From Litoreibacter janthinus (GTDB lineage: Bacteria > Pseudomonadota > Alphaproteobacteria > Rhodobacterales > Rhodobacteraceae), in the NCBI RefSeq assembly GCF_900111945.1, contig NZ_FOYO01000003.1, forward strand, positions 9,158-73,157: 64,000 bases of DNA, given 5' to 3'. Position numbers and translations under genes: made by a program. The notes beneath the pieces are model-generated. The model saw nothing but the letters and a program-made list of their open reading frames with translations, did not search any database and was not told the origin of the DNA. Numbering within the stretch: the first letter of the stretch is position 1; every line of letters begins with the position of its first letter. Shown in pieces: positions 9,231 to 16,798 of this stretch.

Positions 9231-9673
9231 TGTGTGCTGCCCGCCACGACCTGAACGGTTGGAACACGCGCAAGCGTCAGGGCTTCTAACACTGCGGCCA
9301 TGTCTTGCACTGTGGCGGACCGACCAGTGAGCAGCACGACGCGATCAAGCCCTGCTTCGATCAGCGGATCGACCAGTTGGTGGATTTCGGAGAGAGCGAC
9401 TTTCTCGCCGGCGGCTCGCAATGTGCCACGATCCACGGACCAGATGGCGACAGTTTCCTTGTCGGTCGCCGCTTGTTCCACTGGCGGGGCTTCGCCCGAT
9501 GCTGTGATGTTCCCCGCAGCACCGGGCGTCAGCGCCATCAGGGAATAGGGGGCCAGCGACGAGGTGAGCATGAAGAATACCAAAAGCTGGAACATGGCAT
9601 CCGCCAAAGGAGTGAACGAAAAGCCGTAGCGGCGCGCCCGATTGGATTGGGGCAGGCTGCGGATCATGCTCAT
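9227..9673 (-). CDS. ExbD/TolR-like protein 2
   Basis: A 148-aa protein starting MSMIRSLPQSNRARRYGFSF, followed by the ExbD-like segment TPLADAMFQLLVFFMLTSSL, which keeps the Asp of the proton-conducting helix (normally P.ID..F.LL.FF). The periplasmic part ends VLEALTLARVPTVQVVAG. The frame is open further upstream to 9811, but the start at 9673 sits 10 bp after the stop of the ExbB-like gene and gives the standard ExbD length, so the longer start was rejected. A second ATG at 9667 is also possible. Probably pairs with the first ExbD-like subunit and the ExbB-like channel. Confidence 0.78.
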   Translation of the reverse strand: MSMIRSLPQSNRARRYGFSFTPLADAMFQLLVFFMLTSSLAPYSLMALTPGAAGNITASGEAPPVEQAATDKETVAIWSVDRGTLRAAGEKVALSEIHQLVDPLIEAGLDRVVLLTGRSATVQDMAAVLEALTLARVPTVQVVAGSTQ

Positions 9674-9683
9674 GGCAGGGGCC

Positions 9684-10328
9684 TCAACTGCGGCCCGAGG
9701 TGCCGGTGACGCGCCCGTAGATCGCCGCAGACATGAGGGTTTCCATGGAATGACGCTCGGCGTCGATGCGGCCCTCCAGCCAGATGGCAACGAAGTAGAA
9801 AACAAGCGCAATGACCAATCCCACGGCGGTGGTGGTCAACGCCGTCCAGATGCCACCAGCAAGAAGGGCAGGATCGACCGCGCCTTGGGCTTGCGACAGA
9901 TTGCTGAACGCGTCGATCATGCCGATGACGGTGCCAAGAAGGCCAAGCATCGGTGCGGCTTGCACTACCGCTTCCAGTATGCGCATCCGGCGCGACATTG
10001 CGGCCAGCTCGATCAGAGCGGTCTGGCGGCCTAGCTCTTCGGCATAAGCTTGATCACCAGGGCGGGCTTGCAGTCCCGAGAACGTCGCCTGAAGCACGCG
10101 TAGCAAGGTGGTTTTGCGAGAGGAGGCTTCGCGCAGGGCGCTGTCGGATTTGCCGGATAACCAATTGGACACGGCGTCTTCTGCCTGCTTCCGGCGTCCG
10201 ACGCCGAGCGACATAAACTGCGCAATTTTGTAAAGCGTGACGGTGGTGGCGACCATTGAAAGGACCGCCAAGGCCGTGAACACTGCAATTGTCACAGGGT
10301 TGAGTGAAGAAAGATCGGGGGCGTTCAT
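9684..10328 (-). CDS. ExbB/TolQ/MotA-family proton channel subunit
   Basis: A 214-aa protein with an N-terminal helix (PVTIAVFTALAVLSMVATT, about 11-30), a cytoplasmic loop and the paired helices of the MotA/TolQ/ExbB family near residues 120-190. These include AAPMLGLLGTVIGMIDAF and GIWTALTTTAVGLVIALVF, both family signatures. Such subunits form the ion channel of rotary-type motors that energise TonB, TolA or flagella. It is the first gene of a minus-strand operon followed by two ExbD-like genes and the TonB-like gene. The 62-bp gap upstream, before the next gene, may hold the promoter or be read through. Confidence 0.85.
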   Translation of the reverse strand: MNAPDLSSLNPVTIAVFTALAVLSMVATTVTLYKIAQFMSLGVGRRKQAEDAVSNWLSGKSDSALREASSRKTTLLRVLQATFSGLQARPGDQAYAEELGRQTALIELAAMSRRMRILEAVVQAAPMLGLLGTVIGMIDAFSNLSQAQGAVDPALLAGGIWTALTTTAVGLVIALVFYFVAIWLEGRIDAERHSMETLMSAAIYGRVTGTSGRS

Positions 10329-10390
10329 GCTTAGCGCTCCGCCCCCGACGCATTCGGACCTATTGGCAGGGGGCCTTTTAGGTCAAAAGG

Positions 10391-10831
10391 TCAGACGCCC
10401 AGCTGGATGTCGCTGCGGGAATTTGTGATCAAGCCGGACATGCAGAAATCATGGTCGCCGTCGCTCGACTTACAGGCTGACACGTCGTTGATCAGGATGC
10501 GCGAGATTGAGGCACATTTCTTACCTGCCAGATTGAACTGAACGACCTTGGTTTTGCCAACAGGCAAAGCGCCAAACTCCAGAACCAGCGTGCCGGTGAC
10601 AAGGCTGTTTTCGTCAAACAAGGCAACCTGATACGCGGTTTCCACAAGGGCGATGCCCGTGTTGTTGGTGGCGACATAGGTCAGCTGGCAGCCATCCCCG
10701 ATATCAGTGGCGGTGTTGAGTTCCAAAGCGAAATTCCCGCTTTGCGCCAAGGCGGGATTGGCCACTGCCAAGATTGCGGCTGTCGCAGCGGTTGCAGTTG
10801 CGTTGAAAATGGTTTTGGTCAGCTGTCGCAC
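10391..10831 (-). CDS. exported protein of unknown function
   Basis: A 146-aa protein with a clear Sec signal peptide (basic start MRQLTKTIF, hydrophobic core AATAAILAVANPALA, cleavage after ALA near residue 29). The mature part (about 117 aa) is predicted by eye to be beta-rich, with phrases such as CQLTYVATNNTGIALVETAY and four cysteines that could form disulfides. I do not recognise a named family. It is secreted to the periplasm and lies in the same orientation as, and 62 bp upstream of, the ExbB-like gene, so it may be the first product of that operon. Confidence 0.7.
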   Translation of the reverse strand: MRQLTKTIFNATATAATAAILAVANPALAQSGNFALELNTATDIGDGCQLTYVATNNTGIALVETAYQVALFDENSLVTGTLVLEFGALPVGKTKVVQFNLAGKKCASISRILINDVSACKSSDGDHDFCMSGLITNSRSDIQLGV

Positions 10832-10973
10832 GCGTGTGATCCCCCAAAGAAATTTCTACCAATGGACTCGTAACGCAGCACGAGACCGTTGTGACTAGAA
10901 GGGCGCATAGAGGCCCGCCTGTCAACGGAAGATCGGGGGATGAGCGGGGCAATTGCGCCCCGAAGGTGTTGAT

Positions 10974-11648
10974 TTAGCGATAAACGCCGGTGGACCAAAC
11001 TTTGCGGATCCGGTCAATACGCTGAGCCGCGCGCGAAGATGCTGCGGCCGTCGGGCGGCGAGGTTGTAACGGCTGAAGAGCTGTTCGCGGTGGAAACTGT
11101 TGTTCGAAAATACCGTCTTGGTCGCTGTTAGATGCGCCTTTCGTTTCGGTCTCGCCTTGACCACGGAAGCGGCGCAGTGTGCCTGGGGCCACAATCCCAA
11201 GCGGCGCGGCTGCAACAGCGATTTCTCGCGCCTGCGGTTTGCGCTTCACTGATGCCACACTGGTTGAGGGCGTATCATCAACGACGATTGCATCGTCGAT
11301 ATGCGCAAACAGCGGTAAGTCTGGAGACATCCGAGCAGCGTCGTCAGTTTGGATCGTTGTATACTGAAGAAGCGGAGGCTCGGGCTGGGTAAATGCTGCT
11401 GGTTTGATCAAAACGGGGGGCGTGACTTCCGATTGCTCGGGAGGAGTCCAAGTTGTGACGCTTGCGGCCACAAACTGGGAATTCGCGATTTTGGATGCGG
11501 GGGCAAGCTCGCTTGCGGCGACGGATTGCGCCACTGCAGGGGTTGCGACCTGATCGGTCAAGCGTTGAAAAAGCCCGTAGGACGCACCGGCGGAAACACC
11601 GATGATCACCATGCATGCGCCTGTTCCCAGAAGTTTCTTGACCGACAT
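10974..11648 (-). CDS. membrane-anchored protein of unknown function with STGVYR tail
   Basis: A 224-aa protein with an N-terminal hydrophobic anchor (about 5-28, LLGTGACMVIIGVSAGASYG) and a low-complexity Ala/Pro-rich periplasmic body. No catalytic motif was seen. Its last residues, RIRKVWSTGVYR, closely resemble the last residues of the caspase-like protein encoded on the other strand (ITKLSTGVFR). This points to a shared binding or localisation tail. No named family was recognised. A 140-bp gap separates it from the divergent DUF1036 gene, so both may use one intergenic promoter region. Confidence 0.65.
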   Translation of the reverse strand: MSVKKLLGTGACMVIIGVSAGASYGLFQRLTDQVATPAVAQSVAASELAPASKIANSQFVAASVTTWTPPEQSEVTPPVLIKPAAFTQPEPPLLQYTTIQTDDAARMSPDLPLFAHIDDAIVVDDTPSTSVASVKRKPQAREIAVAAAPLGIVAPGTLRRFRGQGETETKGASNSDQDGIFEQQFPPRTALQPLQPRRPTAAASSRAAQRIDRIRKVWSTGVYR

Positions 11649-11788
11649 AATAAATTCTCCAAAAAAATCCGGCGTGAACCGTGAAGAGAGTATGACAGAG
11701 TTTGCCTTGTTTTTCTAGTGTTTCAAGGGAAACACGAAAATGCAGCTCTCTCTTTAGCTTTGCATCAAAGCGCTTTAGCGTGTGAGCT

Positions 11789-12235
11789 ATGAATCATACT
11801 GCTACTTCATTGAGTTACGTGATCTGCCGCGCCGCAGCATTGGCCTTTGCTCTGGTGGGCGGAATGGCGCTCAGTCCCGGTGCCGCGCGGGCTGAATTCG
11901 CGGTGTGCAACCAAAGCTTTGACGTGGTGAATGTCGCCATTGGACGCGACGTGGACGGCGATTTCCAGACAGAAGGGTGGTGGACCATCGGGACCAACCA
12001 ATGCGCGAACGTCATCCGTGAGGAGTTGGAAAGCCGCTATATCTACGTTTATGCGCAGGATGTGTTCGGCAAGCCGATGCTGAACGGGACCACAACCATG
12101 TGTATCGAGCCCAAGCGTTTCACGATCCGCGGTATCTCCAGCTGTTGGTCGCGCGGTCATATTCAGGCGCGGTTCATCGAGGTGGATACAGAAAAGACGC
12201 AGCGTTGGTCGCTTTTCTTAACGCCTCCGAACTAA
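11789..12235 (+). CDS. DUF1036-family exported protein
   Basis: A 148-aa protein with a signal peptide (hydrophobic core AAALAFALVGGMALSPGAARA, cleavage near residue 35). The DUF1036 domain follows: FAVCNQSFDVVNVAIG, EGWWTIGTNQCANV and YIYVYAQD are characteristic. The domain has conserved cysteines and no assigned activity; it is common in alphaproteobacteria and cyanobacteria. The product should be periplasmic. It precedes the caspase-like gene by 117 bp on the same strand and may be cotranscribed with it. A role in the T6SS envelope machinery is suggested only by location. Confidence 0.82.
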   Translation: MNHTATSLSYVICRAAALAFALVGGMALSPGAARAEFAVCNQSFDVVNVAIGRDVDGDFQTEGWWTIGTNQCANVIREELESRYIYVYAQDVFGKPMLNGTTTMCIEPKRFTIRGISSCWSRGHIQARFIEVDTEKTQRWSLFLTPPN

Positions 12236-12352
12236 CTTTCAGGCCAATGCGTTCAAATTGCCTTGATTTTTCAAGTTGTGACTCGCCCGCGGGGGCGATT
12301 TCGGGCTAAACTGTCGACACGCTTCGAGTGTAGAAGGGATTTTTGTAAGTTT

Positions 12353-14350
12353 ATGTCGCGTTTATTCGACATGTGCAGACAGGTTTGTGGACGGGGGATC
12401 GCCATTTCGGCGTTCGCCGTCGTTATGTTTGTCGGGTCGGCTTCCGCGCAGGATCGACTGGCACTTGTAATCGGCAACTCGACTTACGAAACTATTCCCG
12501 CTCTCAAGAACCCGCAAAACGACGCGAATGCGGTGAGTGATACGTTGACCAACCTCGGCTTCGACGTGACCTTGCTGACAGATGCGACCTCGGATCAGTT
12601 CTGGCTGAAACTAGAAGACTTTGTGAAGCGGTCTGAAACGGCCGAAACAACGCTCTTCTATTATTCCGGCCACGCCTTCCAGTTGGAAGGGGCCAACTAT
12701 TTAGTGCCGGTCAATGCACAGCTTAAGTCCAGACAGGCCATTTTTGACGAAACATGGAGCCTTGATGGGATTATCAAACGTCTTCAGGCGCGCAATCGGC
12801 AGACGCTGATTTTCCTCGACGCCTGCCGCGATAGCCCGCTGCCGCAAAACATGACGGCAAATGGCGGCGGTCTGGCGCGACTGAACACTGGCATCGGCAC
12901 ATTTGTGGCGTTTGCGACCGAGCCAGGTGCGGTGACGTATGACGGGCAGGGCGATAACAGCCCGTTCACGACGGCGCTGCTGAACCACATCGAGACGCCG
13001 TCGATCTCCATTTCCGACATGATGATCCGCGTCCGCAACGAGGTGGAGGAGCGCACCTTCCGCAGGCAGACGCCTTGGGATCAGTCCTCGCTGCGCTCCC
13101 AATTCTACTTCCAGCCCGAATACGAAAACGCGCCGACGCTGACTGCTGCTGACTACGAGATGCTGGCGCAGCTAGATCCCAAGGGTCGCGAACGCTTCTT
13201 GGCGCTGCTGGCCGAAAGCGGCATTGCCGTAGACGCCCCAGCGGACTTGATCGAAGGAGCGAGCCTGGAGCTTGCCGTTGCGGATGAAAATTCCTTGATT
13301 ATTGCAGCCCCGATTCCGGCGAGCCTTCCCAAAGAAGTGCCACCGACGACGGTCGAGGTGACCGAAGCCATTCGTCCCGAAGATGTTGCCATTGTTGATG
13401 ATGTAGGTCTCGTGTTCTCGGTGCCGGATGTGGTGAAGACGACCCAGTCGGCCAAGGCATCAAGCGGTGTTGCTGAGAATGTCGGGCCGGTCGTGATTGA
13501 ATTGGCCTCGCTTGGGCAAGCCCCAAGCAACACGTTGAACCGCCAGACGATTGATACATTCCTGCCCGGCTCCGCGCCTGCGGCAACGGCCAACGGGTCG
13601 ATCGAGTTGCAGAACATCGAAGCATCAGGCCCTGATGGCTCGGCCGCGATCGCGGCTGCAAGTGGGGCGCTGTCCGCCTCTGGCGGCGGCGGCCAAGCGG
13701 CGGCGTTGGTTCGTGCTGGCACTGCCATTGCAGCCCGCGCGCAGGGCGACATCATACGCGTCGCGGCCCTGACTTCCCCGACGCGCAGCCTGCCACCGTC
13801 GATTTTTGAAGCGCCTGCAATTGAGGGCCGTGAAGTTTTGCCAGACAGCGATGAAAGCCGCGCTATTCTGGCCAGCATCGACCCGACCTTGCTTGAAGAG
13901 CTGACTAAGCCCTCCGTTCCTGGCGCGGATGAACCGGTTCTGCCAGAGATCGACCCGGAGCAAATGGCGTCCGATGTTCAGACAGAGTTGTCGCGACTTG
14001 GTTGTTACCGGATGCGGATCGACGGGGACTGGGGCAATGGCTCTCGTCGTGCTCTGACCAGCTACTTCCTGAACAAGCGGATCGTGCCTGAAAGCCTTGA
14101 ACCAAGCCTCCCACTGCTGCGTCAGCTGAAGTCTGAGGGTAAAGTGGTTTGCCAAGTTCAGGTGGCACGTGCGAAGCCGACAACTGTGAAGAAGACCACA
14201 GTCAAGGCGACCCCGAAAGCGACGACCACTGCTAAGAAGGCTCCGGCCAAGAAGCGCGTTATTCGGAAGATCACCAAGCCAACTGCTGCGGCCTCTTCGG
14301 GGACGACAAAGAAACGTATCACAAAGCTGAGCACTGGCGTGTTCCGCTAA
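12353..14350 (+). CDS. caspase-like (peptidase C14) exported protein with peptidoglycan-binding-like domain
   Basis: The 665-aa product begins with a signal peptide (GIAISAFAVVMFVGSASA, mature N-terminus near QDRLALVIGNSTY). The caspase p20-type domain follows (about 40-270) with catalytic His107 in YYSGHAFQ and Cys158 in DACRDSP. A long low-complexity region follows. Near residues 535-580 a segment (TELSRLGCYRMRIDGDWG) resembles PG_binding_1 domains, then a Lys/Thr/Ala-rich stretch and the tail ITKLSTGVFR. Export plus cell-wall binding suggests a periplasmic protease or scaffold. The frame is open from 12263, but the ATG at 12353 leads directly into the signal peptide and was chosen. The next gene, a peptidoglycan hydrolase, starts 21 bp after the stop. 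Confidence 0.83.
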   Translation: MSRLFDMCRQVCGRGIAISAFAVVMFVGSASAQDRLALVIGNSTYETIPALKNPQNDANAVSDTLTNLGFDVTLLTDATSDQFWLKLEDFVKRSETAETTLFYYSGHAFQLEGANYLVPVNAQLKSRQAIFDETWSLDGIIKRLQARNRQTLIFLDACRDSPLPQNMTANGGGLARLNTGIGTFVAFATEPGAVTYDGQGDNSPFTTALLNHIETPSISISDMMIRVRNEVEERTFRRQTPWDQSSLRSQFYFQPEYENAPTLTAADYEMLAQLDPKGRERFLALLAESGIAVDAPADLIEGASLELAVADENSLIIAAPIPASLPKEVPPTTVEVTEAIRPEDVAIVDDVGLVFSVPDVVKTTQSAKASSGVAENVGPVVIELASLGQAPSNTLNRQTIDTFLPGSAPAATANGSIELQNIEASGPDGSAAIAAASGALSASGGGGQAAALVRAGTAIAARAQGDIIRVAALTSPTRSLPPSIFEAPAIEGREVLPDSDESRAILASIDPTLLEELTKPSVPGADEPVLPEIDPEQMASDVQTELSRLGCYRMRIDGDWGNGSRRALTSYFLNKRIVPESLEPSLPLLRQLKSEGKVVCQVQVARAKPTTVKKTTVKATPKATTTAKKAPAKKRVIRKITKPTAAASSGTTKKRITKLSTGVFR

Positions 14351-14371
14351 AGGCAGGCCTAGGCTCCGCCC

Positions 14372-16735
14372 ATGGAAATCGACCCCCGGTTTAAACAAGC
14401 CAAGAAAAAATCCTCGCGACGCAAGTTCCGGCAACAGCACGGTCCCGCGTTGTTGATCGGCGGTGGTGGTGTCGCGGTTCTGGCTCTTGTCGCGTGGATC
14501 GCAATGAGTGGGTTCATCACGATTTCCGCTCCGCCGGATGCAGAGGCGTTCACAGACGAAGAACTCACCGAAAATCTGGAAGAGCTTGAAGAAGGGCTGG
14601 AAGAGGACATTACCGCCACCTCGACCGCCGACGCGCTGGCATATGCCTCGGCCTTTGTAGATGTGGCGGGCGATCCGATGGTGCTGCGATTTGATGCCAG
14701 CCTGACGACCAAGGCGCGCCCCTTACCCAGCCACCCCGACTTGCCCTTGGTGCGCGTCGGCCAGTTTGCAATCGACACCTTGGTGCTGGTGCAGGACGAC
14801 ATGATCACCCGACAGGAAAAGTTGATCACCACGCTGCCTTCCAGTCGCGAGGAATTTGCGTTCTTTCAAGCTCAACGAACACAGTCGCAAACCCCTGGAA
14901 TAGCCACGCCCGTCAGCTTTGAAGTGCCGGATCTGGACGAGACGACCGCCGATCAGGGAAGCCTTGATGGCGACAGTTGGGGGGATAGCATTGATGGGGA
15001 GGATGTCGGGCAAGACACATACACCCAAACCGTGATTGAAAACACCACCAGCCTTACTATCGTCAAACGAGAGGACCAGCGCGCGCTGGCCTATAATGAT
15101 CTGTTCTTACGGCTCAAGGACAACCGTTCACTGGTGGATATTCTGGGTGATAACGGCTTTGACGCTGATGCCGCAAAATCCTTTCAGGAAAAGGGCACGC
15201 CTCTGATCGCAGAGCTGTCAGAGCTTCCGGCGGATTATGTGCTGGCCGTCCGCTCAGTACCGAGCAAGACTGGGGCTAAACCCGTTCAACTTTCGGTTTA
15301 CACGCGCGACACCTATATCGGCTCCGTCGCTTTGGAAGACGATGGCAGCATTGTACAATCTGCAGATCCTTGGGTGTTGGACGAGTTGTTCTCTTACGCA
15401 GAGGATGACGGCAGCACCGATACCGTGTCAGCCCGAAAATACCGGCTTTTGGACGCGTTCTATTCTGCTGCGATCCGCAACGGTGTTCCGACATCGGTTG
15501 TTGGTGAAAGTATCGTTTTGCTCAGTCAGGACAATGATCTGGAGGCTTTCGCAACCACTGGTGACCGGATGACACTGCTCTATGCTCGCGAGCCAGGTCC
15601 GAATGGTGCAGGGCCGGGTCAGGTGTTGTATGCCGCGATCGAAGGCCCGTCGGGGGACAAGATCTGCTACGTCGCTCAAGTGCCCGGGGAGGGGTTCAAG
15701 TGCTTCACCGAGAAGGGCGTCGCTGGGACCGTGGGGAGTGCATCAAACGGGATGGTGACGCCGGTCTCTGGCGTTCTGACTTCCCCGTTCGGGCCACGCT
15801 TCCACCCGATCCTGAAGAAGGTGAAGGTTCACCATGGCGTCGATTGGGCGGCCCCGACCGGCACGCCAATTCTGGCGGCGTTTGACGGGCGGGTCAGCTT
15901 TGCGGGCAATGGCGGCGGCTATGGCAACGTCATCAAGATCGCCCACGCGGGGGGGCGGGAAACGCGCTATGCCCACATGTCGAAGTTCTCTCCTTTGGGA
16001 AAAGTTGGGGCGGTCGTTCGGGCGGGTGACGTGATCGGTTTCGTTGGCACGACCGGCCGGTCCACCGGACCCCATTTGCATTTCGAGCTGCGCGAAAGGG
16101 GGGCCAGCATGGATCCGTTCAACGCCCCACCCGCGGGGTCAGCGCCTGTTATGATGGCGTCGGCTTCGAACGCGGTTGAAAGTCTTGTGAACCAGATCAT
16201 CAAGGTTGAAAGTGCGGGCAACGCGTCGGCCAAGAACTCTCGCTCCTCGGCCACGGGGTTGGGCCAGTTTATCTCCAGCACATGGATCAGGATGATGCGG
16301 ACCTACCGTCCTGACCTTGCCGCAACGATGAGCCGGGAGGAGCTGTTAAAACTCAGGTTCGACCCGACACTTAGCCGCGAAATGGTCACCAATCTGGCCC
16401 GCGAGGGCGAGGCCTACCTGCGCGCGCGCGGCCATGCGATCAGCGCGGGGCGGCTCTATCTCGCCCACTTCCTTGGGGCTGAAGGTGCGCATGTCGCGCT
16501 GAGTGCGCCCGACAACGCGCAGATTTTGGATGTGATGGGAGCAGGGGTCGTGAAAGCGAACCCGTTCTTGCAAGGCCGCGACATTGCATGGGTCAAGAAC
16601 TGGGCCGAACGCAAGATGAACCGGAAGGGTGGCCCCGTCACTATTACGAATGCCGCACCCGCAGTTGCCCGCATTCCGCCGGAAGTTGCGGCATACAAAA
16701 AAACGATAGCTGCTGTTCTGGAAATGGCGGGCTGA
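14372..16735 (+). CDS. bifunctional peptidoglycan hydrolase: LytM (M23) endopeptidase plus lytic transglycosylase
   Basis: A 787-aa protein with an N-terminal transmembrane anchor (about 25-50), a 400-residue periplasmic region that includes acidic coil-like segments, an M23 endopeptidase domain (about 463-582) and an SLT-type lytic transglycosylase domain (about 600-750). The M23 zinc motifs are present: HHGVDW (H488, D491) and HLHF (H568, H570). In the transglycosylase part, E613 of KVESAGN is the likely catalytic acid, followed by ATGLGQFISSTW. The enzyme could cut both peptide cross-links and glycan strands to let the T6SS membrane complex pass the cell wall, a job known in other T6SS for single-domain enzymes. 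It converges with clpV across a hairpin. Confidence 0.85.
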   Translation: MEIDPRFKQAKKKSSRRKFRQQHGPALLIGGGGVAVLALVAWIAMSGFITISAPPDAEAFTDEELTENLEELEEGLEEDITATSTADALAYASAFVDVAGDPMVLRFDASLTTKARPLPSHPDLPLVRVGQFAIDTLVLVQDDMITRQEKLITTLPSSREEFAFFQAQRTQSQTPGIATPVSFEVPDLDETTADQGSLDGDSWGDSIDGEDVGQDTYTQTVIENTTSLTIVKREDQRALAYNDLFLRLKDNRSLVDILGDNGFDADAAKSFQEKGTPLIAELSELPADYVLAVRSVPSKTGAKPVQLSVYTRDTYIGSVALEDDGSIVQSADPWVLDELFSYAEDDGSTDTVSARKYRLLDAFYSAAIRNGVPTSVVGESIVLLSQDNDLEAFATTGDRMTLLYAREPGPNGAGPGQVLYAAIEGPSGDKICYVAQVPGEGFKCFTEKGVAGTVGSASNGMVTPVSGVLTSPFGPRFHPILKKVKVHHGVDWAAPTGTPILAAFDGRVSFAGNGGGYGNVIKIAHAGGRETRYAHMSKFSPLGKVGAVVRAGDVIGFVGTTGRSTGPHLHFELRERGASMDPFNAPPAGSAPVMMASASNAVESLVNQIIKVESAGNASAKNSRSSATGLGQFISSTWIRMMRTYRPDLAATMSREELLKLRFDPTLSREMVTNLAREGEAYLRARGHAISAGRLYLAHFLGAEGAHVALSAPDNAQILDVMGAGVVKANPFLQGRDIAWVKNWAERKMNRKGGPVTITNAAPAVARIPPEVAAYKKTIAAVLEMAG

Positions 16736-16746
16736 GGCGCCGCCCG

Positions 16747-16783
16747 TGACGGGCCGCCGCGATTGGGCCGCCCGTCATTTGTG
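16747..16783. terminator. hairpin between convergent hydrolase and clpV genes
   Basis: TGACGGGC (16747-16754) pairs perfectly with GCCCGTCA (16770-16777), followed on the plus strand by a T-rich stretch. It lies in the 63-bp gap between two converging genes and could end transcription from the plus strand. Confidence 0.55.
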
Positions 16784-16798
16784 TTTGCGAAGCCGGAT

